Numbered from the stretch's first letter, positions 11,332-23,504 are shown. The stretch is DNA of 64,000 bases from Cordilura impudica (GCA_963682025.1 OY821519.1:251424858-251488857); one strand, 5' to 3'. Made by a program: numbers and translations. The notes: generated by a model from the letters alone, not told the origin.

Positions 11332-11921
11332 AGGTATGTTAGATACCTTCGGAAAGTTTAGTTTGTCTAGTTTCTCAGTATAAGTTTTATTTGTAAGGTT
11401 TTAGACACAAATAGGAAAAAATTCAAAATAGTGCATTTGTGAAAAATTGAAAAACCGTTGTCTTGAGTTACAAAACATTTATTTTGATAGATATCCCACT
11501 CCCATCCCACTAAGCGACCAAAAAGCTCTTAAAGGAAGAATCCTAAGCTTTCTTATGAAAAAAAAAAAATGCCCTTTTTGAAAAATAGGCAAAAAATGCT
11601 TTAATTTAGCAGAAAAAAAGTCTACAAATTTTTTTATTTTTTTTTAAGTATTTTTTTCCGAAATATTGAAGAAATAGCTATCTAAACTATTTGGGAGAAA
11701 ATTTTCTAAGAACAATAGGTAATAAGTTACATGGATGAGAAAAAACACCTGTTTGGCCAAAATATCAAATTTTGATCCCCTCTAACTCAGAGAGATCTGG
11801 ACCGATCTTGTTGAAAAATTGTGTCTGAACTACTATCCAATAGGACTAACCTTGGTGCAAATTTCATCCCGATCGGAAGACATCGGTTTCAAAAGTTGGT
11901 GCACTTGACATGAAATCCCCC
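11332..11921 (-). repeat. Right terminal inverted repeat of the 2.7-kb transposon
   Basis: 590 bp, pairing with 9214-9770. The extra length comes from A/T-run expansions near 11560-11640 and small insertions. The outer end is the reverse complement of GGGGGATTTCATG. The sequence beyond is 'atacatatatatatg' and then 18-bp satellite. Confidence 0.88.
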
Positions 11922-11954
11922 ATACATATATATATGAAGGACCATTTAAATCAA

Positions 11955-14900
11955 AAAGTACCTTTTCCTGGAAAAGTACCTAATTTTTAAATATTAACCT
12001 TTCATCAACATGCAATTTTCATGAGGAAAACTTTTCATAATGAAATACATTTTCATAGAAAACTAACTCTTCTTAAATAGTATCTATTCTTAAAAAGATA
12101 TAAAAAAGGTACTTTTTCTTAAAAAAGTAAATTTTTAAAAAAAGTATATTATCTAAAATAGTATCTTCAAAAAAGATTTTCATAAAAAGGACTTTTTCCT
12201 TAAAAAGACTATATTCCTAAAAAATAATATTTTATTCAAAAAACAAATTTTTCTTAAATAATACATTGAAAATGTATCTACTTATAAAAACACCTTTCCT
12301 AAATAGTACCTCTCCTTAATTTTTCTTAAAAAAGTCCTTTTCGTAACAAGAGCTTTACCTTAAAATGTTCCTCTTCTTAAATTACATTTTCGAAGAAAGA
12401 TTACTATTTCTTGAAAAACTACCTTTTCTTAAAAAAGCATCTTTTCCAAAAAGTACCTTTTCTTAAAAACGTATCTTTTCTTAAAAAAAGCCCCTTTTCT
12501 TAAAAAGTCCATTTTCTTAACAAAGTCGCTTTCCTTAAAAAAGCCAATTTTATTAAATAAGTCCCTTTTCTTAAAAAAAGTTAATCTTTTTTAAAAAGTA
12601 ACTATTTGTTAAGAAAGTTCCTGTTTCGTCATTTTTGGAATATTTTTACATTATTATTTTATTTTCATTTAATTTTTACATGATTTTTTATATATTTCTA
12701 GTTTTGTTTGATTTAACATTATTGAATTAAATAAACGAACTCATTTAAGTATTAGTATTTTATTTTTCGCCTATTAAAAATTTTAATAATAAATTTTCAT
12801 TGCAAGTGTCATAATTCATTATTTTAATTGTTAGCTTTGAGGACCCATTTGGGAAGAGTTTTTCATTCCAATTCGTGTATTTACAAATAGTAGAAAATAA
12901 AATAGAATTTAAAAAATAAAATTGTGTAAAACAAAAGTGTTTGCAAAAATTCATTGTACAACCAATTCCCAAAAGAAGCTCAAAAATAGTACATTCTCCA
13001 AAAACTTGCCTTTTTTAAAAAAAAGTTCATTGACGTAAAAAAATTACCTTTTCTTAATAAAGTACAATTTCTTAAAAAATTACATTTTAAAACAAAAATA
13101 CCTCTCTCTATATTAACAAATTTTTCTAGAAAAGTACCTTTTCTTACTAAAGGACCTTTTCTAAAAAGTATATATTCTTAAATAAGTACCTGTAAATAAG
13201 AAATTAAATTTTCTTAAAAGAATGCCTTTCCTTAAGAAAGTACCTTTTCTTGATAAATTACATTTTCTTAAAAAAGTACATTTTCTTAAAAAGTGTGCCG
13301 TTTCTCAAAAAGAAATAGTACATTTGCAGCAAAAAACGTAGCTTTTCTTTAAGAAAAGTATGCATTTTATAATAGAAAAGATAAATTTTCTTAACAAATT
13401 AAATTTTCTTAATAAATATGTTCGTGACAGCGAATCTCCGGAAGCGCCTCGAAAAAAAGTTGTTTTGCGGTAAACATCATAACTCGTTACCGGATCATAT
13501 GAAATAAAAAATCGAAAGGGTTTTTTTTAAAAATTTTCCTTTTATTTTCGGCAATATTTTGAAACTGTTCGTGACTACCTGGTGATTTATGTGTAGAAAT
13601 AATGTGTAAAATTCAAAAGAATCGGTCAAGTAGATTTTGAGTTATGATGTTCACGGACTTCTAACATGTTGTTTGCGAGAAATAGATTTAAAGTTTTTTA
13701 AAAACTGATTTATATACAATATACTGTATGAGGCCGGTCGTTTGAAACGCGGTATCTTTGTTAGTTTTGCTCTAATTTTATTAAATTTCAGGAAAAAATG
13801 CTAAAAAAGTTTTTAAAACCTTACCCCTCGCCCCTTAAGTAGGTACATTTTCTTAAAAAATTTGAGATTTTTCCAAAACCTCCCCTGCTTTTAAAATTAT
13901 ATTTTCTTTATTAGTACTCTTTATAAAAAAGTAAATTTTCTTAAAAAAGTACCCTTTTTCAAAAAAAAAAAAAAAAAAAAAAAATAAAAAATAATAACTA
14001 TTCTTTAAAAGTACCTTTTCTTAAAAAAGTACTTTGTCTTAAAAAGGTGCTTTTTCTTAAAAAAGTACCTCTTCTGAAAAAAGTACATTTTTAAATAAAA
14101 AAAGATACCTTTTCTTAAGAAATTACTATTTTTTGAAAAAGCGTCAGTTCCTTAGAAAGTACTTCTTCTTAAAAACTTGCACTTTCTTTAAAAAGTAAAT
14201 TTAGTACTTTTTCATAAAAAAGTAAATTTTCTTAAAAATTCTTTTCCTTAAAAAAAAACATTTTCTTAAAAAAAAAATCCCAATCTCAAAAAAGTACCTT
14301 TTGTTTTTAACCTTTACAAAGTTCCTTTCTTAAAAAACTCCCTCTCCTGAAATAAGGCTAATTACACAAAGGGTACCTTTTCTTTAAAAATCGTCCTCTT
14401 TTTGTAAAAGAAGTGCCTTTTCCTAACATAGTACATTTTCCTTATGTAAAAATCACATTTTCTTTAAAATTAAGTACCTCTTGTTAAATATTTACATTTT
14501 CCTTACAAATTACTTTCCTTTCTTTAAAAAGTACCTTTTATAAAAAAAAATTATGTTTTCTTAGAAAGTACTTTTCTTTAGAATTTAGTTTCTTAAAAGG
14601 TTCATTTACTAAAAGAAAAAACTTTTCTTAAGAAGTACACGTTCTTAAAAAGTACGTTTTTTAAAAACTACCTTTTCTAAATAAGTATATTTTCTTATAA
14701 AAGTATCTTTTCTTATCATTTGCTTATAAAAGTACTTTTTCTTAAAATATTAATTTTCTAAAACAATACATTTCTTAAAAATACCTTTGTTAAAAAAAAA
14801 ATACCTTTTATTAAAAACAAGCATTTAAAAAAAATAATTATTATAAATGTACCCCTGTAAAGTAGATACTTTTCTTAATAAAGAACATTTCCTTAAAAAT

Positions 14901-16325
14901 CGCCTTTTCTTAAAAAAGTGCGTTTTCTTAAAAAGTACCTTTCATTCAAAAAATACCCTTCCTTAAAAAATACTTTTCTTATGAATGTATATTTGCTTAT
15001 GTTCTATTGTAAAAATAACATTCAAAAAATAACTTTACTTAAAAAATGTCACTTTCCTAACGAATTACATTTCTTGAAAAAGTAGCCTTTCTTGAAACGT
15101 ATCTTTTCAGAAGGAAATACCCTCTCTTAAAAAAGCATGTTCATGAAAAATGCCCTTTCCTTAGAAAAGTTTTCCTTAAAATAATACATTTCCTTCAAAA
15201 ACTAAATTTTCTTAAACAATTAAATTTTCTATAAAATTACCCTTTCCTGAAGAGGCAACTTCTCTTAAAAGGATAGATTTTCATTAAAAAATACTTTTTC
15301 TTAATATCGTAAAACAACACGTCTTCTTAAAAATTGCTTTTTCTGAAAAAAAGTACACTTTCTTTAAAAGCTGTCTTTTCTTAAAAAAGCATGTTTCCTT
15401 AAAAAATAAAAAGCAAATTTTCTTAAAAAATTATCTTTTTTTTTTTTAAATAAAACTACCCTCTCTTTAAAAGGTATATTTTCTTAGAAGGGTACATTTT
15501 CAATAAAAAGTAAATTTTCTTAAAAATATACCATTTGGTAAAATAGTACCAGTTCTTAAAAATTGTCTTTCTTCAAAAATAAAATAGCTCTTCAAAAATA
15601 TTGAATTTTCTTAAAAAAGTACCTTTTGATTCAAAGATGTGATTTTTTTAAAACCTTATTTTCTGAAAAAAATTATTTGCCCTCCAAGCATGTTTCCTTA
15701 AAAAATAAAAAGCAAATTTTCTTAAAAAATTATCTTTTTTTTTAAAATAAAACTACCCTCTCTTTAAAAGGTATATTTTCTTAGAAGGGTAGATTATCAA
15801 TAAAAAGTAAATTTTCTTAAAAAAGTACCTTTTGATTCAAAGATGTGATTTTTTTTAAAACCTTATTTTCTGAAAAAAATTATTTGCCCTCCAAATGTAA
15901 ATTCTTTTAAAAGTAACTAATCTTTTTTAAAAAGTAATATTTCAAAGGAGTTTCTTTTAAAAGCGCCTTTTCTGAAGAAACTTTATTTTTTTAAAAAGTA
16001 CATTTTCTTGAAAAGTACATTTTCTTACAAAAGTACTTTTCCTTTAAAGAGCATCCTTTCTTAAACAAGTAAGCCTTTATTAAAATAGTAGATTTTTTTA
16101 AAAAGTGCCGTTTCTTAAAAAAACTATTTTTTTCCTTTTTTTATTTAAAAGTACCTTTTCCAAAAAAGTACTTTTTCTAAAAAAAGTACTTTTCTAAAGA
16201 AAGTACTTTTTCTAAAAATGCGATGTTTCTTAAAAAAGTGAATTTTCTCGAAGAAGTGAATTTTTCAAATTTGACTTTTATATAAAAGTGCATTTTCTCA
16301 AAAAGTAGCTTTTGTTACCAAAAGG
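11955..16325 (+). repeat. Main 18-bp quasi-palindromic satellite array (~4.4 kb, with islands)
   Basis: This is a long run of degenerate units close to TTTTCTTAAAAAAGTACC. A phase-shifted unit, GTACCTTTTCTTAAAAAAGTAC (two units share the GTAC), is nearly its own reverse complement around TTAA. Divergence and indels are high. Two islands without the unit were seen. One is 12640-12975, AT-rich with no match recognised. The other, 13424-13835, has 'catcataactcgttaccgga' and 'gagttatgatgttcacgg' blocks in roughly inverted orientation and looks like a transposon terminus scrap. No open frames of interest. Confidence 0.85.
15386..15893 (+). repeat. Segmental tandem duplication inside the 18-bp satellite
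   Basis: Two near-identical segments lie head to tail. The first (15386-15685) and second (15686-15893) share 'gcatgtttccttaaaaaata', 'aactaccctctctttaaaag', 'ttgattcaaagatgtgattt' and 'attatttgccctccaa'. The second lacks about 90 bp found in the first. The identity is much higher than between neighbouring 18-bp units, so this duplication is recent. Confidence 0.8.
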
Positions 16326-16329
16326 TAAA

Positions 16330-18064
16330 AGCAGATTTTTGATTCAAATATTAGTTAAAACGCACATCAGGAGGAAATCTGTAAACGTGAATTTGCTCCA
16401 TTTGGTCTATTGTTTCAAAGGTATCTGATTCATGTGCAATGGTATATTATTTTACCAATAAATATATTATTCCATTTTTTTTTGCACATTTTGGTGATCT
16501 TGACCGGTAGCTGAAACAAATGAACCCTAGAACTATTGAAAAACAAACTCTAATACAGGAAAAACTTTTCATGTTTTTGTGGTGTTGTGTGTGAATACAA
16601 TGAGTAAAGCCAAAAACAAAAAAATAATAAAGAAAATAACAGAAAATCAATTTAGAAAATTGCAGTAAAAATAATGTCAGAAACAGGAAGTAAAACATAC
16701 ACAAACGTAGAAACACATCCAATTTTGCTCTAAATAATAAACAAAAAGAACCAGTAACGCAACAGAATAAATAAACAAAAACAATAACAAAAAAAAACTA
16801 CATTACAAGTTTATTCATACAATGGACCAAAAGGAGTAAAATTAATGTATGAGGTTTTTGGGAGGGGCCAAAGCCATACGATTGCTGCAAAAAAGCCTCG
16901 AAAAGTTTATTATTTGAAAATGTTTAAAAAATAAAATAAAACCAATACAAGCAACCAATGTGGAGCTGTTGTAATCTTGAATAGATTCAAAGCATTGTAC
17001 CACAACCAAGCAGTGGTGTTTTTTTATATCTTTGTTTTTGTGGTAAGAAGAAGAAGAATTCGCTATAATATTAAGGTTCTGTTAAGCTACAACATGCTAT
17101 TAATTAGCCTGTGTATATTTTCTTCTCTTTCCACTAAATTATCTTCTTTATATCCTTAAATTGATTTTAGAAGATATTGTCAAAAAAAAAAAAAAAACGA
17201 AACTAAAACATCTAACTTGTCCGGCATTTTATTTTTATATATGACTGAAGGAGGTTAACAAAATGAAATATATGGATGCCGTTTTTTTATATTTTTTTTG
17301 CACACATATATTTTCTATTTACAACTCAAAAGCAATTTTCTTGTTAAATTCGTTAGACAGCAAAAAATTAAAAAAAAAACAGCATTAGTTAGAGCAAAGG
17401 AAATATTTATCTTGTTTTGGGGAAAATTTGATAAATTAAGTGTATACATTATAACCGCAAATTTGTCACATGATACCAGCAAGAAAAAGATGGCAAAAAG
17501 AAAAGCAAATATGAAATAACTCATCTGGATGAATATATATATACAATATAATATATATAATTTTTTTGATCCCATATACAGTTTAAATAAAGGAAATGTG
17601 AATTATTTAAGCTCCACATGACGTATGGGTAATATTAACCATTTAATGTATAGGACGGACAAAATGCCGGCTGTTGTATTTGATACTTGTTTTTTTTAAC
17701 AAATTTAATTTTAATTTTTTTTTTTTATTTAAAAAGAAAGAAAAAATACTTTTAGTGTAGCTTTTTTTTAAATATATTATTTATTTACAATCTATCCGAA
17801 GATAATAAGCAAATTTATTAATTTAAAATCACAGGGGGTTAATTGTTCTTTATTTTTTCAAAATAAGTGTTTTACAAAAATATAAAACTAAATTTAAAAT
17901 TTAATATTTCCAGATTTTAATAATTTTTAGGTAAAAAAAGAAAAATATGAATAAAATAAGAACTTACGACTTTGACATACTGTCGTCAGTCGGTTATAAG
18001 TATTTAAAATTATAATTCATATAAAAAGAGCATTTTTTTTAAACATATATACTAATAATTGAAT
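16330..18064. other. AT-rich intergenic stretch
   Basis: No gene or element was recognised. A segment near 16395-16440 ('ccatttggtctattgtttca', 'gattcatgtgcaatgg') weakly resembles 58468-58530 ('ccatttggtctctagtttca') and may be an old dispersed repeat. Open frames on either strand here are short, hydrophobic and AT-driven. Confidence 0.4.
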
Positions 18065-20299
18065 TCAATGATTAACTCCTTTCTGTACTCAAGCGCAGCT
18101 ACAATGTAACGAAACAAATTATTCCAATTTAATTGTACATTATTTAATATGTTAATTACTTCATTTTGAGTTAATGATATTTTTCCCAAACAGTGTAATC
18201 GAATGTGGCGCAGAATAGGGCAGTAGGCTAAAAAGTGTATAAGGGTTTCTTCGTCTTTGAGGTTACATAATGAACATATTTTGGATCTCTGTTGCTGGAA
18301 TCTGGTTGCATTTAGTTCAATAAGATCGCATCTGACTTTAAATATCCAACTGGCTATATTTACATTGGGGTTCCAATGTAAAACTGTGGGTTTCCATATT
18401 TTAATCGTTTATAAAAGCGGTTTGTTGCAGAGGCTTGTTGAAGAAACCTTTCTTTTATATTATTTTTTATAGAGGCAAGCATTTCTGATCTTAACAATTC
18501 CCAGTCTTCTTTTGTTGAGCATTCGCTAATTTGAATTATGTTACAATCTTCACATAACTTTTCAATATTGTTATACCAGAATAAATTCTTTTCTATTAAA
18601 ATTTTGGATAATTGATTTGGAAGGCGGTGGTTTTTGTATAGAAATAATGTTTTGATAATATATCTCAGATGCAAGTCTAAGGTGTATATGTGGCTAATTT
18701 CTATGTTTGTTTCTAACATTAATGCATACGTTGGTGTAAATGGTGGTAACTTTAAAATCTTCTTTAAGAAAAAACGTTGAAGTTTATCAACATCATCGAA
18801 AAGTGTATAGCCCCAAATTTGAGCGCCATATGATTGAATCGCTCTGCAGACAGACTGGAAAAGATTCCATTTCGCCTTCAGGGATATGTTCTTTTTCCCC
18901 AAAAAATTATTCCAAGTAGCATTAATGTTATTTTTTGCCGATACAATTCTTTTTTCCAGATGTTTGCTAAATGACGTTTTTGGGGTAAGTGTTACCCCTA
19001 AGTATGTATATTCTGAGGTTATATTTATTGGGTTGCCACTAAAAAAGAATTTTTCGCGATTAGATATCTTTCCACCTTTTCGAAATATCATCATTTCCGA
19101 CTTGCTTAAATTAACTTCAAGGTTCCAAGTTCCACAGTAAACTTCAAGTTTCCTGATCATATTCTGCATTGTTGAAATATCGTCCGCTAATATAACGATG
19201 TCATCAGCATATAATAATAATCTAACAGTTAAACCTCGTATATTAACTCCTCCACTTATAAAATCGTGTAAATAATGACAATAAACATCCTTGCTTTACT
19301 CCAGATGCTGTATCAAATGTTTCCGATAACTCTTCTCCAGTCCATACGGTGAAATTAGTCCTGCATTGTGAAGTTTAAAAATAAGAGCTTTTCTTGATAT
19401 TTTATCAAAGGCTGCTTTGAAATCGACAAAAAAGGCGTATAGTTTGCGGTTTTCACTGAATTTTATGTTCGCAATTGCAGCTAGATTGTAAATGTTGTCT
19501 GCTGTAGAATATCCTTCTCGAAATCCAGCTTGATATTCTGTGACAACGTTTCGTTTTTCCAACCATTTATTCAATCTAATTTTTAGACTTCCCATTAGTA
19601 TTTTCGCAATTGTATTCATAAAGGAAATTTCACGATAATTATTGAACAACCTTTTTTGAATATCGGGAAAATAATTCTAGTAATGAATTTTTCATCTAAT
19701 TTAGCTGTTTCATATAATATATTGTACGATTTAGCTAATTCCTCTATAAAATTATCAGTAGCATTTTTAAAAAATTCATACGATATCCTATCGTCGCCTG
19801 GAGCCTTATTATCCTTAGCCTTTGCCAAAGCATATTTTATTTCCAAAGGTGAAATAGGGTCGTCTAGGTCAGGATCAGAATAAAACATAGGAGCATAGCT
19901 AACATAATTTGAAATTTGTATGGGATTAAGTAGCGCGCAGAAATAGGTTTTAAACTCAGAAGCAGATATTCCCGGACTTTCCTGTCTGTCTATTTGTCGT
20001 ATTTCCTTAACGACATTCCACCGGTCCTTATTGTTTTTAACTGAGTTAATTTGAACTTGAAGATTTTTGAGGTAGTTTACTCTACTTTCTTCACATATAT
20101 CTTTCAAATTACGATTTGCATGTAAATATTGCTGTTTGTTTCCCGTTGATGTATTTTGTCTGAATTTTCTCAATGCCTTAAAAGATTTTTGTCGAGCATT
20201 ATGACATTTGAAATTGAAGCAACGATTTCTTGATTTTAGAGGATTGACTCGTTTGTTTGTATGTGGGTTTGAATATCGTATAATTTCCACTAACTCCAA
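18065..20299 (-). pseudogene. LINE ORF2: reverse transcriptase with C-terminal zinc knuckle
   Basis: Read from 20299 downward this is a LINE protein with a pre-RT helical segment (CHNARQKSFKALRKFRQN) and then KAKDNKAPGDDRISYEFFKNA and FITRIIFPIFKKG. A frameshift near 19640 follows. Next come REISFMNTIAKILMG, YQAGFREGYSTADNIYNLAAI and AFFVDFKAAFDKISRKALI. A deletion or frameshift region around 19270-19300 has GVKQGCLLS without the usual following block. The catalytic LLLYADDIVILAD box is at about 19180-19215. The thumb region is 18360-19169 (NLEVNLSKSEMMIFRKGG, YTYLGVTLTPK). Another frame change near 18360 gives a CSLCNLKDEETLIHFLAYCP zinc knuckle at about 18190-18260. No endonuclease domain was found, so the copy is probably 5'-truncated. 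The RT is the best preserved in the window. I cannot place its clade. Confidence 0.87.
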
Positions 20300-20399
20300 T
20301 GAGTTTCATACCATAAGAATAAACAATATATGTTGGATATTATTTACAAGATTAATATTTATAAATGAAAAGTTTATACAGCAGTTATATAAAAAAGAA

Positions 20400-21143
20400 T
20401 AGTAGAGGGTAGATGGGTGACCCGCCTGAAGGCGAATACACTCGGAGGCCATATGGCCCATTATGATACTGTTTAAAAAGTGTCGGAACGTAGAGATAGG
20501 AAAAGAGAATGTGGAAGAACAGATAGATATGGCAAGAAAAAGAAAAGTGAAAAAGACCTCTTTCGTGTCCGCCATACGTCCCTTCTGACAAGCCAGATTT
20601 CCGCAGGAAGTCCGCAAGGTCGCCAAGTGGATAATCAAATTTGCAGCCCAGCCCTTGATATGTAAGGCGCCGCTCCCTCAGTCCTAGACATTTAAACAGC
20701 AAATGTTGCATACTGACTCCTCCTCGTCCACATTCATACAGCTCCTACAGAAGTCAGCTCTCGGGACACCTATGCATTCGATCATCCGCCCTATTAGACA
20801 ATGTCAAGTGAGTACTCCTATAAATAGGCTGATTGTGCCTTTACCAAAACTAAGAGGTCAGTTGTGTTCACTTTGTCCTTAATTCGAGATCAGCTGCCTC
20901 TTCAGTCAGCTGCCTCTTCAGTTAGTCCATCGTCCCGCTCAAAGAATCTGGACGCTTCCGCGCACACCCGTCAGCCAGCTCATCTCCTTTGACTCCACCA
21001 TGTCCTGGAACCCATATCAGCCTGACGGTAAGTTGCCGGATTTGGTCGAGGGACCTGCTACATTCCGTCACACACTTCGGTTTAACGGTCCTCGATTTCA
21101 TAGATTTCAATCGGATTTCATTATTATTGTATACCACACGCAA
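20400..21143 (-). pseudogene. Second RNase H-bearing LINE, 3' fragment
   Basis: At the upstream end (21143-20922 on the minus strand) the protein reads LTVRLIWVPGHGGVKGDELADG, the last RNase H motif of R1/I/LOA-type LINEs. After frame changes, a C-terminal Cys/His region around 20700-20760 is followed by HLLFKCLGLRERRLTYQGLG and GDLADFLRKSGL. The fragment then runs into 3' UTR to about 20400. It is diverged from the RNase H LINE at 5588-6254 and belongs to another family. A small tandem duplication 'cagctgcctcttcagt' occurs at about 20890-20921. No target duplication was found. Confidence 0.75.
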
Positions 21144-21309
21144 ATTGTGAATTACCTAAAATTAATTAGCCTAATTTTCTGCTCCTATAAAATTATTTAT
21201 CATCGTACATTTTTTATACATATAGATCAAAAAAACATTGAAAAAAAAAATTGAGAGAAAAAATTTCCTAGAATTTTGCCCTCGAATTTCGAGTGCTGGG
21301 TTATGCTAG
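21144..21309 (+). mobile_element. Helitron-type interspersed repeat, copy B (3' end)
   Basis: Matches copies at 27500-27770 and (inverted) 35328-35500. The 3' part carries 'tttcctagaattttgcc', the palindrome 'ctcgaatttcgag' (21281-21293), 'tgctgggttatg' and then CTAG (21306-21309) followed by T. A short hairpin shortly before CTRR, with insertion before T, is the known signature of Helitron 3' ends. The left boundary abuts the LINE fragment. Confidence 0.55.
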
Positions 21310-21380
21310 TAGTTTTTAAAAGACATATGATGTTGAATTAAACAATTTTACAAAAGCCTGGAATTAAATTAAAGACTTAC

Positions 21381-23504
21381 GGTCTAATTCATAAAAAAAA
21401 CTTTATTTTGCCTCTAAAGTATACTTTTGTTATTACACGGATTTTGTCTTATAGACCAATTTTAGAAAACACTATTCATAAACATTTAATAACAGAAAAT
21501 TAGCTATTAAACGTTTCATTTGATTTATAGTTTTGTGGTGGCAACACTAGTCCTCTGTAGTTGTCAATTTGTTGGTAGTGGTGAATAAAATAAATAAATC
21601 AATAATAAATCGGTAATAATAAATCGGAAATTGAATAATATTTTATTTATTTTCTTTTACATTAGAAATTATTTTAATTTTTGTAGAAAAATAAGTTCAC
21701 TTTAATAAAGAAACAAAAGATATTTGTAAACAAATGATAATAATATAAAAAAAATAATTTTTTACACATATTTGTTCGACGTGGTAGTAAAAGTAGTCGA
21801 ATAACGAATATGGCGTAGCAAATTAACAACACTGGTTTGTTTTCAATTAATTTTTATTTATATGTGAAAAAATATCAATTGATTTTCAGAAAGTATCAAT
21901 TGTATTTCTGAAAACATCAATTGAAATTTTCTGAATCAGAATTAAATATCAGAATTAAAAAGTACGGAACAAGTGGAGTTTAGGGGCAACGCTCCGATTT
22001 TATTTTTTTTCGGGGGGAGGTAGGGGTTTTTGGGGTGATTCTAGGAAAATATTTTTTTTTCGGAGGTCGAGCCTATTTCCCTAGTTATGGACTTCCGAAG
22101 TTTTGACATGGACTTGTATATAACTGTGTTATTTAGCATCGCATTTCAGCGATATATATATCATTTGAAAGCTTACTTGAGTACCTTTTATTTGATATTT
22201 TTAAATTTAAAATCTATTAACCTATTATGAACCTACTTAAAATTTTGTATTTTTGTAATAGAGTTTTTTCTTAAAAATGAAATTATTTCGTAAATTGACA
22301 TATATCATGTGTGCTTTTACGTAAACTGAATAAAATCTGGGTCCACTAGCTTCATTTTGATATATATTTCGACCTCTTAACCCTTTTAGGACAGGATATA
22401 TTACTGATTTTACCTACACTTTTTGGTTTTTTCGAAATATATATTCCTATTTTTTTTATCAAAAATTTTCATAATATTATGAAAATATATTTGTTAGTGC
22501 GTTAATTCCTCTATAAATTTTTTTAGTTCTTTTTAAGCGCCGCAGGAAAATTTTATAAAAAATTTTCATAATATTTTGAAAACAGTAGTTAGTGGGCTAA
22601 TTTCCGTAAAAAAAATGATAGTATATCCGGTCCTGAAAGGGCTAAGAGCTCAAAATATATATCACAATGAAGCTAGTGGATCCATCTTTTATTCAGTTTA
22701 CGTAAAACCACACATGATATATGTCTGTTTACGAGATAATTCCATATTTAAGAAAAAAACTCTATTATAAAAATGCAAAATTTGAAATAGCTTCATATAG
22801 GGTTAATAGATTTTAAATTTAAAAATATCAAATAAAAGGCACTCAAGTAAGCTTTCAATTATATACAAGTCCATGTCAAAACTTTGGAAGTCCATAACTA
22901 GGGAAATAGGCTCGACCGCCGAAAAAAAATATTTTCCTAGAACCGCAATAAAATGTTTTATAACTAGTGAGAATTTGAAACTGATTGGGGAGTTGCCCCT
23001 AAACTCCACTTAAGCCAAAAGTAATTTACCCCACAATACCGCAAAGTTATTATTGTTTCTATTAGTGATTTGGAGTCACAGAAAATGTTTGCCAATATAT
23101 GGACTTATTTTTTATGCACTGGAAAATAAACTATCAAGGGCAGACATTAATGGTAAGAAGATGAGGACTTAATTTTAATTAGCTACAATATAAAAAACTA
23201 GAAGTTGTAGAATTTGTTATACTTACCAATTCTTCCAATTAAAATAACCAAATCCATTTTTTTTATTTATTTAAAACAGATTTATCTATTTTTTATTGAA
23301 ATAATAACAAAAATGGTAATTTTATTTTAACTAGACCAATTAATGTAAATAAGCATTGAGAAATGTCATTTTATGAAAGGTTTAAAGTAGGGTAAAGCCT
23401 ACAACAAAAATTTCACATTTTGTGTTTATGAATACTATTTTTCAAATTGTTTCTTATTAACAGCTTATTAAGCTGTTAAAAAGTGTTTATGAATTAGCAG
23501 TACC
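21381..23504. repeat. Candidate outer inverted-repeat element enclosing the foldback
   Basis: Left end 'ggtctaattcataaa' (21381) and right end 'tttatgaattagcagtacc' (about 23486-23504) are roughly inverted. Both sides carry further 'attcataaaca' motifs (about 21473 and, inverted, about 23425). This suggests a MITE into which the 21971-23011 foldback was inserted. Similarity is patchy and no target duplication was seen. Confidence 0.3.
21971..23011. mobile_element. 1-kb foldback element with ~430-bp inverted arms
   Basis: The ends are perfect 20-bp inverted repeats, 'aagtggagtttaggggcaac' at 21971-21990 and its reverse complement at 22992-23011. The inverted similarity continues inward for about 430 bp through 'ttttgacatggacttgtata', 'aagcttacttgagt', 'aaaatctattaac' and 'cttcattttgatatatat'. 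The centre (22455-22620) carries a ~100-bp direct repeat starting 'aaaattttcataatatt'. There is no ORF. It is probably a non-autonomous DNA transposon of unknown superfamily. Confidence 0.8.

Larger units (their letters stand above)
9214..11921 (+). mobile_element. DNA transposon with ~0.55-0.59 kb terminal inverted repeats
   Basis: Left arm 9214-9770 and right arm 11332-11921 are extended inverted repeats with small indels. Both outer ends read GGGGGATTTCATGTCAAGTG. Both inner ends carry the 'ctttccgaaggtat' block. The 1.56-kb interior carries a transposase-like gene on the plus strand. The flanks are (TA)n, so a target duplication cannot be read with confidence. The total length is 2,708 bp. 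The superfamily is not certain: the long TIRs and the protein resemble what I recall of Sola-type elements, but this needs a search. Confidence 0.85.

Noticed and set aside
11955..16325. Regularly repeated short units suggesting a CRISPR-like array
   Set aside because: Units are contiguous and degenerate with no unique spacers of constant length, and the context is eukaryotic; it is satellite DNA.
16447..16722. 91-codon hydrophobic minus-strand frame
   Set aside because: Composition is typical of translated AT-rich DNA; no signal or family pattern beyond that.
20385..20711. 108-codon minus-strand frame with hydrophobic tail
   Set aside because: Only its first part is LINE C-terminus; the rest runs into 3' UTR and flank.
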